The translations under genes and the position numbers were made by a program. The notes below the pieces were generated by a model. That model was not told the origin of the DNA, made no database searches, and saw only the letters and a program-made list of their open reading frames with translations. From Kribbella pratensis (GTDB lineage Bacteria; Actinomycetota; Actinomycetes; Propionibacteriales; Kribbellaceae), in contig NZ_SODU01000001.1 in assembly GCF_004366075.1 (NCBI RefSeq), forward strand, positions 2,873,134-2,937,133: 64,000 bases of DNA, written 5' to 3'. Shown one piece after another: positions 8,397-17,840 of this stretch (its first letter is position 1; each line of letters begins with the position of its first letter).

Positions 8397-9722
8397 TCAA
8401 GGCTGATATTCGTACGCGCCCAGGTCGTCGTACTGTCGCGGCCCTTCGGCGAACGCGTTGCTGGTCGCCGGGTCGTCAGCGCGTGGCAGCCCCTCGAAGT
8501 CGGCGGTCTGCGCACCGGAGACACCGGAATCGCCGCGGTCGATCGCGGCCGAACCGGCCAGCAGTCGCAGGTCCCACGAGGCCGGGGCGACGAACCGGGG
8601 ATCGGCCTGCACGCCATGGGCCTCCTGTTGGGTCGCCGCCTGCATGGCGGCCAAGGACGTGTACGTCGAGCCGAACGCGTACATCTTGCCGCTCGTGGTC
8701 AACCAGACCAGGTTGTGGTCCACCACCGTACTCGACGGGGCCGAGTCCCAGATGCCGATGTTGCCGGCACGCCGGGCGCAGGCGATGCCGTCGTAGGCCG
8801 GATAGACAGCGTTGTCCACCGCGACGTTGTCGATGACCTGGTAGCCGCCGGACGTACCCTCGACGTTGATCCCCGACGTGCAGTTGCGGTAGACCGTGTT
8901 GCCGATCAGCCGGCCACCGGTGACGTTGAGGTTGTCGATGCCGTGGTCGCCGTTGTTGTACGTGACGTTCAGCGCGGCCAGGTTGTCGTTGCCGCCGGTG
9001 TAGAACTGGATGCCGGAGTCCTCGTTGTCGTGGGTGACGTTGCGGAGCACGGTGTTGCCGGGACTGACCACGTTGATTCCGTTGGCGTTGCGCCGGTACC
9101 CCTCGGCGTTGAAGCCGGCGGAGTTGCCGGCGATCAGGATCCCGGTGGAGCCGGAGGTGACCAGGATGCCGGTGCCGTTGTTGTGGTGCACGTCGTTGCT
9201 GCTGACAACGGACTGGCTGGATCCGCGAACGCTGATCCCCGGCGCGGTCTGGCCCGACACCTGGTGCCCCGCACCCGTCACCGAGTTGCCGGTGACGGTG
9301 ATGTTGTTGCTGTTGGAGACGTAGACGCCGTCGTACCTGGTGCCGCTGAAGGTGAGGCCCGAGACGGTGATGTACCCGCGGGACGAGATGTTCGCGCCGT
9401 AACTGGTGGGGTTCAGGACCGGATGGCGGCCGGGCCACGAGGTGATCGTGATCGGGGCGGCCGCAGTGCCGGAGACGATCGGCTTGATCGTCTCGGCGTA
9501 GGTCCCGTCCCCGATATAGAGCGTGTCGCCGGCCGCGAGCTTGCTGACACCCTTGACGACCGTGCAGTACGGCGCCGACGCCGTGCCCGGGCCGGTGTCC
9601 GAGCACGCGGACACGGACCCGTCGACGTACAGCGTCGTCGTGGCACCGCGCGCGACGAGCGGACTCGCGAGCAGGACGCCGCTCACCACGAGGGCTGCCG
9701 AAACTCTCCCGATGCGCCTCAT
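8397..9722 (-). CDS. Secreted right-handed parallel beta-helix protein
   Basis: About 441 residues from the ATG at 9722 (an ATG 13 codons upstream is also open). MRRIGRVSAALVVSGVLLASPLVARG is a clear signal peptide. The mature part starts with a YVDGS...CSDTGPGTASAPYCTV segment like the one in the protein at the left window edge, then carries repeated turns (GVYVSNSNNITVTGNSVTG, GILVTSGSTGILIAGNS, GNTVLRNVTHDNEDSGIQFY) of a Pbh1-type beta-helix. No PKD region is present. Such proteins are typically polysaccharide lyases, epimerases or adhesins; no catalytic signature lets me choose. It lies between two regulatory gene pairs on the same strand. Confidence 0.88.
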   Translation of the reverse strand: MRRIGRVSAALVVSGVLLASPLVARGATTTLYVDGSVSACSDTGPGTASAPYCTVVKGVSKLAAGDTLYIGDGTYAETIKPIVSGTAAAPITITSWPGRHPVLNPTSYGANISSRGYITVSGLTFSGTRYDGVYVSNSNNITVTGNSVTGAGHQVSGQTAPGISVRGSSQSVVSSNDVHHNNGTGILVTSGSTGILIAGNSAGFNAEGYRRNANGINVVSPGNTVLRNVTHDNEDSGIQFYTGGNDNLAALNVTYNNGDHGIDNLNVTGGRLIGNTVYRNCTSGINVEGTSGGYQVIDNVAVDNAVYPAYDGIACARRAGNIGIWDSAPSSTVVDHNLVWLTTSGKMYAFGSTYTSLAAMQAATQQEAHGVQADPRFVAPASWDLRLLAGSAAIDRGDSGVSGAQTADFEGLPRADDPATSNAFAEGPRQYDDLGAYEYQP

Positions 9723-9997
9723 GCCTCTCAGCGTGGACCGGTACGGCCGCGGGCACATCACACAATCGACGTATCCTCCGCCCGTCCGCGGGATGAGAGC
9801 AGACTGCGTACGCCGGTCCGGGCTGGTCGTGAGACGGCCTCGGCGAGGGGGTGCCGACGGCCGGGACCTCCCGGCTCCGGAGCCTGTGGGGGCTGCTTCC
9901 GGATTCGTATCGCGGCGTACGCAGCGTGGCTCCCCCCAGCAGGTTGCGCCGAGCGTCCTGGGAAGGCAAGGAACATGACGCCGATGTCATCGAGCAG

Positions 9998-11077
9998 TCA
10001 GGTTGACAGCGGCCTGCCTGCCGGGAGAGTCAGCTCGAAGATCGCACCGCCATCGGGCCCGTTCCGCACGGACAGGTCACCGCCGTGAGCCGTCGTCACC
10101 GACCTGGCCATGGACAGGCCGAGCCCGGTACCCATCCGGCCGGACGGTGGCAACCGATGCCAGAACCGGTCGAACACATGAGGCAGGTCCTCGGCGGCGA
10201 CGCCCGGTCCCGAGTCGATGACCGCGACCGTGCACCGGCGACTGCCCGTCCACCCACAGCGCACGGTGATCGCGGCTCCGTCGGGGGTGTGGTGTACCGC
10301 GTTCTCGACGAGTGCGTCGACCGCCATCGCGATCCACTCCGGATCCATCATGATCAGGCCTGTGGGTGCGCTGTCGATCCGCCAGTCCCGCTCGGCTGCG
10401 GCCGACCAGTTGACGGCGATCTCACCGACGAGCTCGCCGAGATCGACCGGCTGCTTGGTCAGGGCCTCGCCTGCGTCGAGTCGCGCGCACGCGAGGAGAC
10501 GGTTGGCCAGTGCCGACATCCGCCCGAGCTGTCGCAGGGCGACGTACACGTCCGACCGGGTTTCGCTGTCCAGAGCCTGCCCCACCACCAGCTCCAGATG
10601 ACCGCGCGCGATCGTCACGGGTGTCCGGATCGCGTGCGATGCCTCGCGGAAGAATTCGAGTTCGCGGTCGACCGCCTCGAGTTGACCCGCGGCCATCCTC
10701 TCCAGCTCTTCGACAGCCGCGGCCCGGCGGCGGGCATGCCACACCATGACCAGCACCACGAGGGGTAACAGCGGGACTTCGGCGAGCTCGGCGGGAGCCA
10801 ACACGCCCTCGGACGTACGGGCGATGATCACCCAGCCACTGATCACGGTGATCACGACGGTGACCGCGACCGTGGGCACCACCGGCCAGATCCGGAAGCC
10901 GTAGGCGACCGCGAGTCCGAGGAACAGGACGTGGTACGGCCCGCTCTCATGACCGGGCAGGGCGATCATGAGCCCCACCATCAACACGATGAACACGGCC
11001 ACCGCGACGTCGGTAACCAGCCCGCCCGGCTGTCGGGGCCGGACGCCGAGGGCCCGGGACACCGGTAGGTCAGGCAC
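9998..11077 (-). CDS. Membrane sensor histidine kinase
   Basis: A 359-residue kinase. Four hydrophobic segments fill residues about 20-115 (ending LLPLVVLVMVWHARRR), followed by a dimerisation helix with the H-box FFREASHAIRTPVTIA and a HATPase with ALVENAVHHTPDG, DSGPGV, VFDRFWH and GTGLGLSMA. There is no large extracellular loop, so it probably senses within or at the membrane. It overlaps the upstream OmpR-type regulator gene by 8 nt (11070-11077), which is almost certainly its partner. Confidence 0.92.
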   Translation of the reverse strand: MPDLPVSRALGVRPRQPGGLVTDVAVAVFIVLMVGLMIALPGHESGPYHVLFLGLAVAYGFRIWPVVPTVAVTVVITVISGWVIIARTSEGVLAPAELAEVPLLPLVVLVMVWHARRRAAAVEELERMAAGQLEAVDRELEFFREASHAIRTPVTIARGHLELVVGQALDSETRSDVYVALRQLGRMSALANRLLACARLDAGEALTKQPVDLGELVGEIAVNWSAAAERDWRIDSAPTGLIMMDPEWIAMAVDALVENAVHHTPDGAAITVRCGWTGSRRCTVAVIDSGPGVAAEDLPHVFDRFWHRLPPSGRMGTGLGLSMARSVTTAHGGDLSVRNGPDGGAIFELTLPAGRPLST

Positions 11078-11735
11078 TTTGGAGCTGATAGCCGACGTTG
11101 CGAACCGTCAGGATGAGATCCGGTCCCACCTTCGACCGGAGCCGGCCGACACAGACGTCGACGACGTTCGTCGACGGGTCGAAGTCGTACCCCCAGACCT
11201 CCGACAGCAGTTCCTGCCGCGAGCACACGGCATCTGGGTTGGTCATCAGGTGGCGAAGCAGCAGGAACTCGCGCTTCGCCAGCAGCGTCGGCCGACCGTC
11301 GACCACAAGCTGGCGGGCCTCCAGGTCCAGCACGATGTCTCCGACCCGGAGCCGGTTCTTCCGCCGGTTCGCGGCGTCCTCACCGAGCCTGCCCCGGGCT
11401 CGGGCGATCAGCTCCCGGACCGCGAACGGCTTCGCGACGAAGTCGACCGCTCCCTGCTCCAGGCAGGCGATCCGGAGCTGAACGTCCGCCGTGGCTGACA
11501 GGATCAGGACCCGGTACGACGGATCCTGGGTCACCAAGGCGGAGAGCACGGCCTCACCGTGCATACCGGGCATCGCCAGGTCGAGCACGATCAGCGCCGG
11601 GTGTTGGTCCAGCGCGAGCCGGAGACCCTCCAGGCCGTTGGTCGAGGTCAGGACCTGATAACCCTCGGCCTCGAGCGCGCGCCGCACGAAGCGGACGAGA
11701 TCGGGCTCGTCGTCGATCACAAGAATCTTGGTCAT
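11070..11735 (-). CDS. OmpR-family response regulator
   Basis: A 221-residue regulator. The receiver domain has ILVIDDEPD, phospho-Asp in LIVLDLAMPGMHG, and Lys in FVAKPFAV; the C-terminal winged helix contains LLAKREFLLLRHLMTNPDAV and a recognition region with VVDVCVGRLRSKV. It is the first gene of a pair with the kinase at 9998-11077 (8-nt overlap). Winged-helix regulators of this class bind tandem 11-bp repeats, such as those at 8319-8351; the link is not proven. Confidence 0.93.
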   Translation of the reverse strand: MTKILVIDDEPDLVRFVRRALEAEGYQVLTSTNGLEGLRLALDQHPALIVLDLAMPGMHGEAVLSALVTQDPSYRVLILSATADVQLRIACLEQGAVDFVAKPFAVRELIARARGRLGEDAANRRKNRLRVGDIVLDLEARQLVVDGRPTLLAKREFLLLRHLMTNPDAVCSRQELLSEVWGYDFDPSTNVVDVCVGRLRSKVGPDLILTVRNVGYQLQSA

Positions 11736-12138
11736 CTCGCCCCCTCAGGATGATGACCAGGTGCAACTGTCCGCCAGTCTGGAACGGTTGGGCCCACAAT
11801 GGAAGCCTGCTGCCGGACAGACCGGGCGCTCGGGCTGAATACCGGACGTCAGCGTGCATTCGGTGACCGTGGGAAACGAACTGAACGTGCTCAGTTGTGG
11901 CGCTTCGACAGGAGAAGGGGCGGAATCCTGCCGTACGACGTGATCGCGGTCGCCCTACCGTTCGCGTGGCTCATTGCGAACTGGTGGGCGGACTGCTTGT
12001 CGTGGTCGGCGGCGACGAGCAGCGTGCCGCCGCGCGGGCCGAGCCAACGACCGTTTGACGACAAACTTGCAGCGAGCTGCAACCATGCCAGGTCCGCGAC
12101 CCGTGCTCGACTCGCGGACCTCGGACGGGACGGCGGAG
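11736..12138. other. Intergenic region, no convincing gene
   Basis: About 400 nt between the regulator start and the CoA-transferase stop. Short open frames exist on both strands (for example 11891-12082 minus and 11799-12149 plus), but they have poor codon bias and no recognisable motifs. The only structure I see is the tandem inverted repeats at 12053-12082. The promoter of the two-component pair should lie in the left part; I could not identify clear -35/-10 boxes. Confidence 0.6.
12053..12082 (-). terminator. Two abutting inverted repeats, likely terminator of the CoA-transferase operon
   Basis: GTTTG-ACGA-CAAAC (12053-12066) is immediately followed by TTGCAGC-GA-GCTGCAA (12067-12082). 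Read on the minus strand they give two tandem hairpins starting 57 nt after the stop at 12139. There is no U-run, as is common for actinobacterial terminators. The second dyad could equally be a protein-binding operator. Confidence 0.45.
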
Positions 12139-12777
12139 TTACCAGGTGATGGGGGCTGCGGTGGCGGATCGGAGGTCGGGGAGGGTTACGGCGGGGGCCA
12201 GTTCTACGAGGTTGAAGGTGCCGTTGGCAACGTCCAGGACGGCCAGGTCGGTGATGACTCGTTGGACCACCCCGCGGCCGGTCAGCGGAAGAGTGCAGGA
12301 CGTGAGCAGTTTGGGGGCGCCCTGGCGGGTGCGGTATTCCATCAGGACGATCACGCGGCGGGCGCCGCTGACGAGGTCCATGGCGCCGCCCATGCCCTTC
12401 ACCATGGCGCCGGGGACGAGCCAGTTCGCGAGGTCGCCGTACGCCGAGACCTGCATCCCGCCGAGGATCGCGACGTCGATGTGGCCGCCGCGGATCATCG
12501 CGAAGCTGGTCGCCGAGTCGAAGTACGACGCCCCAGGGACGACGGTGACGGTCTGTTTGCCGGCGTCGATCAGGTCCGGGTCGACCTCGTCGTCGTACGG
12601 AAACGGGCCGACGCCGAGAATCCCGTTCTCTGCATGCAACGTGACGGACGATGCGAGCGGCAGGTGGTTGGGGACGAGGGTCGGCAGTCCGATACCGAGG
12701 TTCGCGTACTCGCCGTCAGTCAGCTCGGCGGCCGCTCGCGCGGCCATCTCGTCACGGCTCCAGGGCATCTCATGCAC
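12139..12777 (-). CDS. 3-oxoacid/3-oxoadipate CoA-transferase, subunit B
   Basis: A 212-residue family I CoA-transferase beta subunit. The catalytic Glu50 lies in LHAENGILG, with GIGLPTLV before it and [12 protein letters not shown] later. It transfers CoA between an acyl-CoA (usually succinyl-CoA) and a 3-oxoacid, forming a heteromer with the subunit encoded just upstream (8-nt overlap, 12770-12777). With the thiolase gene it would complete conversion of a 3-oxoacid or 3-oxoadipate to acetyl-CoA plus acyl-CoA. ScoB and PcaJ cannot be told apart from sequence alone. Confidence 0.92.
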   Translation of the reverse strand: MHEMPWSRDEMAARAAAELTDGEYANLGIGLPTLVPNHLPLASSVTLHAENGILGVGPFPYDDEVDPDLIDAGKQTVTVVPGASYFDSATSFAMIRGGHIDVAILGGMQVSAYGDLANWLVPGAMVKGMGGAMDLVSGARRVIVLMEYRTRQGAPKLLTSCTLPLTGRGVVQRVITDLAVLDVANGTFNLVELAPAVTLPDLRSATAAPITW

Positions 12778-13534
12778 CCCGGGTCGTGCGTTTCTCGATC
12801 CGCTTCTGCGCGGCCTGCTCCGGCGTCAGCGGTACGACGCGGCGTACGAAGACGCCTGGGAGGTGGATCGCGTCCGGGGCGAGGTCGCCGACGTCCACGA
12901 CGCGCTCGGCCTCGACGATCGTCAGCCGGCCGGCCATCGCGGCGACAGGGTTGAAGTTTCGGGCGGCCGCATGGAACACGCAGTTGCCGGACCGGTCGGC
13001 GACCGCGGCGCGGATCAGCGCGACATCGGTGACGATCGCCTCCTCCAGCACCATGTCCCGGCCCTGGATCGTCCGCACCTCCTTCGCGGGTGAGGCGACC
13101 GCGACCGTACCGTCCGGCGCGTACCGCCACGGCAACCCGCCCTCCGAGACCAAAGTGCCGACACCGGTCGGGGTGAAGAACGCCCCGATCCCGGACCCGC
13201 CCGCGCGCAAGCGCTCGGCGAGCGTGCCCTGCGGCGTCAGCTCGAGCGTCAACTCCCCCGCGAGGTACTGACGCGCGAACTCCTTGTTCTCCCCGACGTA
13301 CGACGCGATCACCCGGCTGATCCGCCCGCGTTCGAGCAGCAGACCCAGGCCCGCACCGTCGACGCCGCAGTTGTTCGACACCACGGTCAGATCGCTCGCG
13401 CCCTGCTCGAGCAACGCCTCGATCAGGAACCACGGGATCCCGGCCAGCCCGAACCCGCCGACCGCCAGACTCGAACCGTCCGCGATGTCCGCGACTGCCG
13501 CAGCCGGCGTGGCGACGACCTTGTCGAGACTCAT
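12770..13534 (-). CDS. 3-oxoacid/3-oxoadipate CoA-transferase, subunit A
   Basis: A 254-residue alpha subunit of a family I CoA-transferase. It shows the family-typical [22 protein letters not shown] near residue 20, [26 protein letters not shown], and [19 protein letters not shown] (glycine-rich CoA site region). It partners with the overlapping downstream subunit B. The operon order thiolase, A, B and the divergent LysR regulator fit beta-ketoadipate or ketone-body catabolism; which substrate is used is unresolved. Confidence 0.92.
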   Translation of the reverse strand: MSLDKVVATPAAAVADIADGSSLAVGGFGLAGIPWFLIEALLEQGASDLTVVSNNCGVDGAGLGLLLERGRISRVIASYVGENKEFARQYLAGELTLELTPQGTLAERLRAGGSGIGAFFTPTGVGTLVSEGGLPWRYAPDGTVAVASPAKEVRTIQGRDMVLEEAIVTDVALIRAAVADRSGNCVFHAAARNFNPVAAMAGRLTIVEAERVVDVGDLAPDAIHLPGVFVRRVVPLTPEQAAQKRIEKRTTRGA

Positions 13535-13565
13535 GAGCCTCCCTCCAGAAGGTGGTCCGGTGCGG

Positions 13566-14762
13566 TCATAGGACTGCTTCGAAGACGGCCGCGATGCCCT
13601 GGCCGCCGCCGATGCACAGCGTCTCCAGGGCGTAGCGGCCTGTGCGGCGGTGGAGTTCGTGGGACAGCGTGGCGAGGATGCGGGCGCCGGTCGCGCCGAG
13701 CGGGTGACCCAGGGAGATGCCGGAGCCGTTCGGGTTCAGGCGATCGTCGAGCGGGTCGATCTTCCATTCGCGCAGGCAGGCGAGCACCTGGGCGGCGAAC
13801 GCTTCGTTGAGCTCGATCAGGTCGAGGTCGTCGAGGGTCAGCTCGGCGCGGGCGAGCGCGGCGGCGACCGCCGGGACCGGGCCGATCCCCATCACCTCGG
13901 GTCCGACACCGGCGACAGCCCAGGACTTCAGCCTCACCAGCGGACGCAGACCACGCCGTTCGGCTTCGTCGCGAGTGGTGACGACGCAGACCGCGGCGCC
14001 GTCGTTCTGCCCGCTCGCGTTGCCGGCGGTCACGGTCGCTTCCGGGTCGTCCTCGAGCATGACGGGCCGAAGAGCGGCGAGGCCCTCGAGTGAGGTGTCA
14101 GGCCGGGGATGCTCGTCCGCGGTGATCAGGCCGCGCTTGGGGACGGCCACCGGAATCAGTTCGTCGGCGAAGCGGCCATCGGTTTGCGCGGCGACGGCCC
14201 GCTGGTGCGAGCGGAGCGCGAACTCGTCCTGCTCCTGCCGCGAGATGCCGTACTCCCGCCGTACGTTCTCGGCTGTCTCGAGCATGCCGCCCGGCACCGG
14301 GTGATACTTCCCGCCCGCGGTCGCGCGAGCGCGGATCAGGCGGTCGTTCAGCTCCACGTTGCCGCGGATGCCGGTGCGCAGGCCGAGGGCGTAGTGCTCG
14401 ACCTGCGACATCGATTCGGTGCCTCCGGCAACCACCACACGGGCCGCGCCGGTCGCGACCATGCCCGCGGCGAACAGCACGGCCTGCAATCCAGAGCCGC
14501 ACCGGCGGTCCACCTGGACACCCGGTACGCCGACGCCGAGGCCCGCGTCGAGGGCAGCGATCCGGCCGATGGCGGGCGCCTCGCCGTTCGGGTAGCACTG
14601 GCCGAGAACGACGTCGTCGACATCACCTTCGCCCAGACCGGTTCGCCGTACCAGCTCGGTGAGAGCGACGGTGGCGAGGTCGGCCGCGGACAGCGCGGAC
14701 AGGACGCCGCCGAAACGGCCCACCGGCGTACGGATCGGTTCGCAGATCACCACGTCGTTCAT
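13566..14762 (-). CDS. Acetyl-CoA acyltransferase (thiolase, PcaF/AtoB-like)
   Basis: A 398-residue thiolase. The nucleophile is Cys88 in [11 protein letters not shown]; the C-terminal half carries [19 protein letters not shown] (general-base His) and [10 protein letters not shown] (second Cys). It cleaves 3-oxoacyl-CoA (or 3-oxoadipyl-CoA) to acetyl-CoA, acting after the CoA-transferase encoded 31 nt downstream. The start ATG at 14762 ([15 protein letters not shown]) matches the usual thiolase N-terminus; an ATG 15 codons upstream would run into the presumed LysR binding site. Transcribed divergently from the LysR gene, which probably controls it. Confidence 0.93.
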   Translation of the reverse strand: MNDVVICEPIRTPVGRFGGVLSALSAADLATVALTELVRRTGLGEGDVDDVVLGQCYPNGEAPAIGRIAALDAGLGVGVPGVQVDRRCGSGLQAVLFAAGMVATGAARVVVAGGTESMSQVEHYALGLRTGIRGNVELNDRLIRARATAGGKYHPVPGGMLETAENVRREYGISRQEQDEFALRSHQRAVAAQTDGRFADELIPVAVPKRGLITADEHPRPDTSLEGLAALRPVMLEDDPEATVTAGNASGQNDGAAVCVVTTRDEAERRGLRPLVRLKSWAVAGVGPEVMGIGPVPAVAAALARAELTLDDLDLIELNEAFAAQVLACLREWKIDPLDDRLNPNGSGISLGHPLGATGARILATLSHELHRRTGRYALETLCIGGGQGIAAVFEAVL

Positions 14763-14799
14763 GCTCTCGACGGTAGGCCGGTCGAACCGATATGGAGAA

Positions 14800-14835
14800 A
14801 TACTCATTTACGCTGGATAAAGACTCTGCGAGTAT
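14800..14835. promoter_or_regulatory. LysR-type binding site between thiolase and LysR genes
   Basis: TTTA-CGCTGGA-TAAA (14807-14821) fits the T-N11-A LysR box with matching arms. It is enclosed by a wider dyad, ATACTC (14800-14805) and GAGTAT (14830-14835). The region is AT-rich against a GC-rich background and lies between divergent starts, as expected for autoregulation plus activation of the catabolic operon. Confidence 0.5.
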
Positions 14836-15724
14836 GAATGGCATGGAGCTCCGGCACCTGCGGTACTTCGTCGCCGTCGCCGAGGAACGGCACTTCGGTC
14901 GCGCCGCGGCCCGCCTGCACATGGCGCAGCCGCCGCTGTCGCAGCAGATCCGCCAGTTGGAGAGCGAGCTGGGCCTGCAGCTGCTCCGCCGTACGACGCG
15001 ACGCGTGGAGCTCACGCCCGCGGGCGAGTCCTACCTGGTGCGGGCGCGGCAGATCCTCGCGGCGGTCTCGTCCGCGGCGGGTGAGGCGCAGCGGGTCGCG
15101 GCCGGGCTGCAGGGGCGGTTGGTGATCGGGTGCGTCGGCTCGGCAACGTACAGCCTGCTGCCGCAACTGGTCCGGACGTTGCGCGAGGAGCTTCCCGACC
15201 TCGAGGTCGCCGTACAGGGCGAGATGCTCGCACCCGATCAGGCGCAGGCCCTCGCGGACGGGCGGATCGACCTAGGGCTGCTGCGGCCGCCGGTCGAGGA
15301 CGAATCACTGCGGGTCGAAGTACTGCGGGCCGATCCGCTGATCGTCGCCGTACCCGACGGGCATCGGCTGGCCGGCCGACGGCGGGTGCGGCTCGAGGAG
15401 CTGGCAGACGAAGACTTCGTGATCCATGCCGGTGGCGGGCGGTCGGTGATGCACGACACCGTCCTCGCCCGCTGCCGAGAGGCCGGATTCGAACCGCGAG
15501 TCCGGCACGAGGTCGCGGAAACGTCAACGTTGGTGACGTTCGTCGCCGCCGGACTCGGCATCGCGATCGTGCCCGCGCCCGTAGCCGAACTCCTGGTCCC
15601 AGGCGTCACCTATCGCCCACTCACCGGCTCACCAACCATCGACCTGGCAGCCGCCACCCGAGCCGACGACGAAGCCCCGCACCTAGAGCGCGCACTGTCT
15701 GTCCTCAAAGGTTTGGTTCAGTAG
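14834..15724 (+). CDS. LysR-family transcriptional regulator
   Basis: About 296 residues. The N-terminal winged helix is classical ([36 protein letters not shown]), followed by a LysR substrate-binding domain from about residue 95. The N-terminus resembles BenM/CatM/Pca-type regulators. I favour ATG 14834 or 14843 over the one at 14792, because the upstream choice would include the binding-site region. It is divergent from the thiolase/CoA-transferase operon. Its 3' end overlaps the convergent histidine kinase gene by 20 nt. Confidence 0.92.
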   Translation: MNGMELRHLRYFVAVAEERHFGRAAARLHMAQPPLSQQIRQLESELGLQLLRRTTRRVELTPAGESYLVRARQILAAVSSAAGEAQRVAAGLQGRLVIGCVGSATYSLLPQLVRTLREELPDLEVAVQGEMLAPDQAQALADGRIDLGLLRPPVEDESLRVEVLRADPLIVAVPDGHRLAGRRRVRLEELADEDFVIHAGGGRSVMHDTVLARCREAGFEPRVRHEVAETSTLVTFVAAGLGIAIVPAPVAELLVPGVTYRPLTGSPTIDLAAATRADDEAPHLERALSVLKGLVQ

Positions 15725-17021
15725 CAGCTCTGAGAGTCAGGACGACTTCGTTGCGGTGGAGGGTCAGGGTCCCGCCGGCGGCTTCGGCGCAGCGGCGGGC
15801 TATGTCGAGGCCCAGGCCGGTGGAGCCGCGGTCGCTGCGGCCGCGTTCGCCGGCGCCCAGGGGGATGCCGGGACCGTTGTCGGCGACAACTATCCGTACG
15901 ACGTCGTCCTTGCGGGTCAGGGTGATCCGCGCGGGTGTCCCGTCGGGGGTGTGCGCTACAACGTTCTCCACGAGTGCGTCGAGTGCCGCGCCGAGGTCCT
16001 CGCCGGAGGAGCGCACCGACGCGGGCACGTTCGGCAGGTCCAGCGCGAGCTCGCGGCCCTGGTCCTCGAACAGCGGCTCCCAGAACGCGGCCCGCTGACG
16101 CGTCACCTCGACCGCGTCCGAGTGCGGAACGCGGCCCTCACGCTGGGGTCGCCGAGCAGCACTGATCACCGCGGTCAGTGTCCGTTCGAGGCTGTTGACC
16201 TGGGTGTTCAGCTCCTCGGCGCTCTCCCGGTCCGGCAGCGCCTCGACCTGCAGACGCAGCGCGGTCAACGGCGTACGCAGGCGGTGCGACAGGTCCGCGA
16301 CCGCCTCGCGTTCGACCGCGATCACCTCGTCGATCCGGTCCGCGAGACCGTTCAGCGCGGAGCCGACCTTCGCGACCTCGGCCGGTCCGGTCGTCGGGGC
16401 GCGGGCGTCCATGTCGCCGCGGGCCAGACGTTCCGCCGTACTCGCCGTCTCCTCCAACGGGCGCGCGAGCCGACGCGACACCAGTTCGGCGCCGGCGATG
16501 CTGAGCAGCAGCACGACCAGACTCCCGCCGACGAGGATCAGGATCCTCGGCACCACACCGTCGTACAGCTCATCGCCGGTGAGGTAGAGGCAGACGGAGG
16601 CCGCGCCGTGCGGCGTACCGACGCTGACGTCCACCGCGAGACCGCCGCCGATGTCGCGGTAGTCGGCGTCGCCGATCTTCGGCGGGCCCTTGTCGTCACG
16701 GTCACCGTCGCCGTACCCGGCGGGCATGTTCTTGGGGGTCGGCACCCCACCGGGCGGCGGATCGCCCAGTGTCGTACCGTCCGGCATCCGCACCGAGATC
16801 CGGCCCGGATGGTCCGTCAGGCCGTCGAGGTACGCCGTGATGTCGTCGTTCGTGTGGTTCTTGTCGCCGACGTAGTACGCGACGCTCTCCGCCAGGTACC
16901 GCGCCTTGTCCTTGGACTCGTTGGCCGTAGTACTGCGCAGCAGAATCACCAACGGTACGGCGAATGCGAGCACGACCAACGTGGTCATGCCCACCGACAG
17001 CAGCAGGATCCGACGGCGCAT
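15705..17021 (-). CDS. Membrane sensor histidine kinase with HAMP domain
   Basis: A 438-residue kinase. TM1 is near residues 4-28 (ILLLSVGMTTLVVLAFAVPL), an external sensor loop of about 140 residues follows, and TM2 is near 165-190 (ILILVGGSLVVLLLSIAGA), then HAMP, an H-box (VADLSHRLRTPLTALRL) and a HATPase (ALVENVVAHTPDG, DNGPGIP, GSTGLGLDIA). The external loop is rich in Gly, Pro and Asp. The ATG at 17021 is 2 nt after the stop of the OmpR-type regulator gene, which I take over a longer frame to 17117 that would overlap that gene. Tail-to-tail 20-nt overlap with the LysR gene. Confidence 0.92.
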   Translation of the reverse strand: MRRRILLLSVGMTTLVVLAFAVPLVILLRSTTANESKDKARYLAESVAYYVGDKNHTNDDITAYLDGLTDHPGRISVRMPDGTTLGDPPPGGVPTPKNMPAGYGDGDRDDKGPPKIGDADYRDIGGGLAVDVSVGTPHGAASVCLYLTGDELYDGVVPRILILVGGSLVVLLLSIAGAELVSRRLARPLEETASTAERLARGDMDARAPTTGPAEVAKVGSALNGLADRIDEVIAVEREAVADLSHRLRTPLTALRLQVEALPDRESAEELNTQVNSLERTLTAVISAARRPQREGRVPHSDAVEVTRQRAAFWEPLFEDQGRELALDLPNVPASVRSSGEDLGAALDALVENVVAHTPDGTPARITLTRKDDVVRIVVADNGPGIPLGAGERGRSDRGSTGLGLDIARRCAEAAGGTLTLHRNEVVLTLRAATEPNL

Positions 17022-17023
17022 GC

Positions 17024-17707
17024 TCAGCCGTCCACCGCGAGCTTGATCCCGACGCCGCGAACACTGTGCAGGAACCGCGGCGCGGCCGCCGTCTCGCCGA
17101 GCTTCCGGCGCAACCACGACAGATGGACGTCGACAGTCCGGTCACCGCCGCCCCACGGCAGCCCCCATACCTCCGCGAGCAGTTCCCGCTTCGTCACCAC
17201 GGCTCCGGGCCGACGCGACAACGCCAGCAGCAGGTCGAACTCCTTCCGGGTCAGGTCGACCGGCGAGCCGTCCACCGTCACCTCCCGGCTGCGCGGATCG
17301 ATCCGCAGCCCGCCGACCTCGACCGTCGACTCCTCTTGCGAGTCGTGCCCGAGCCGCCGCAGTACGGCGCGAATCCGCGCATCCATCTGCGCCGCGCTGA
17401 ACGGCTTGATCACGTAGTCGTCCGCGCCCGCGTCGAGCAGCCGTACGACGCTGGCGTCGTCGTCCCGCGCCGTCGCCACGATCACCGGCACATCGCTGAC
17501 CGCCCGAACCATCGCGAGCACGTCCCGGCCGTCGAGGTCGGGCAGTCCGAGATCGAGCAGCAGAACCTCCGGCCGCTCCCGCGCGACCGCTGCGACCCCG
17601 TCGGCGCCGGCCGCGACCGCCGAGACCACATGCCCGGCCGCCGTCAGGGACTTCCCCAACGACAACCGAATCGCGTCATCGTCCTCGACCAGCAGCACCC
17701 GCGCCAT
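17024..17707 (-). CDS. OmpR-family response regulator
   Basis: A 227-residue regulator with receiver domain (VLLVEDDDAIRLSLG, phospho-Asp in LLLDLGLPDLDG, Lys in YVIKPFSAAQ) and C-terminal winged helix (LTRKEFDLLLALSRRPGAVV, RTVDVHLSWLRRKLGE). It forms a two-component system with the kinase directly downstream. No target site is obvious in the 132-nt gap upstream. Confidence 0.93.
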   Translation of the reverse strand: MARVLLVEDDDAIRLSLGKSLTAAGHVVSAVAAGADGVAAVARERPEVLLLDLGLPDLDGRDVLAMVRAVSDVPVIVATARDDDASVVRLLDAGADDYVIKPFSAAQMDARIRAVLRRLGHDSQEESTVEVGGLRIDPRSREVTVDGSPVDLTRKEFDLLLALSRRPGAVVTKRELLAEVWGLPWGGGDRTVDVHLSWLRRKLGETAAAPRFLHSVRGVGIKLAVDG

Positions 17708-17840
17708 GCTGTTGAGCGTAACCGCCGCCCCTGCCCGCGAGCCTCAAGCCGGGGTTAAGCGAACGTCAGCCACTCATCAACCTCGCGCCTGCTCCCTCGG
17801 CCACGCTCGGCGGGCCGGGTTCACCGGGTGTCGGGGAAGG

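Noticed and set aside
9758-9976. A 72-codon minus-strand open frame between the beta-helix and kinase genes
   Set aside because: Arg/Pro/Gly-rich composition with no motif; looks like chance openness in GC-rich DNA.
11799-12149. Short open frames on both strands in the 400-nt gap
   Set aside because: No motif, no ribosome binding site and poor codon bias in either frame.
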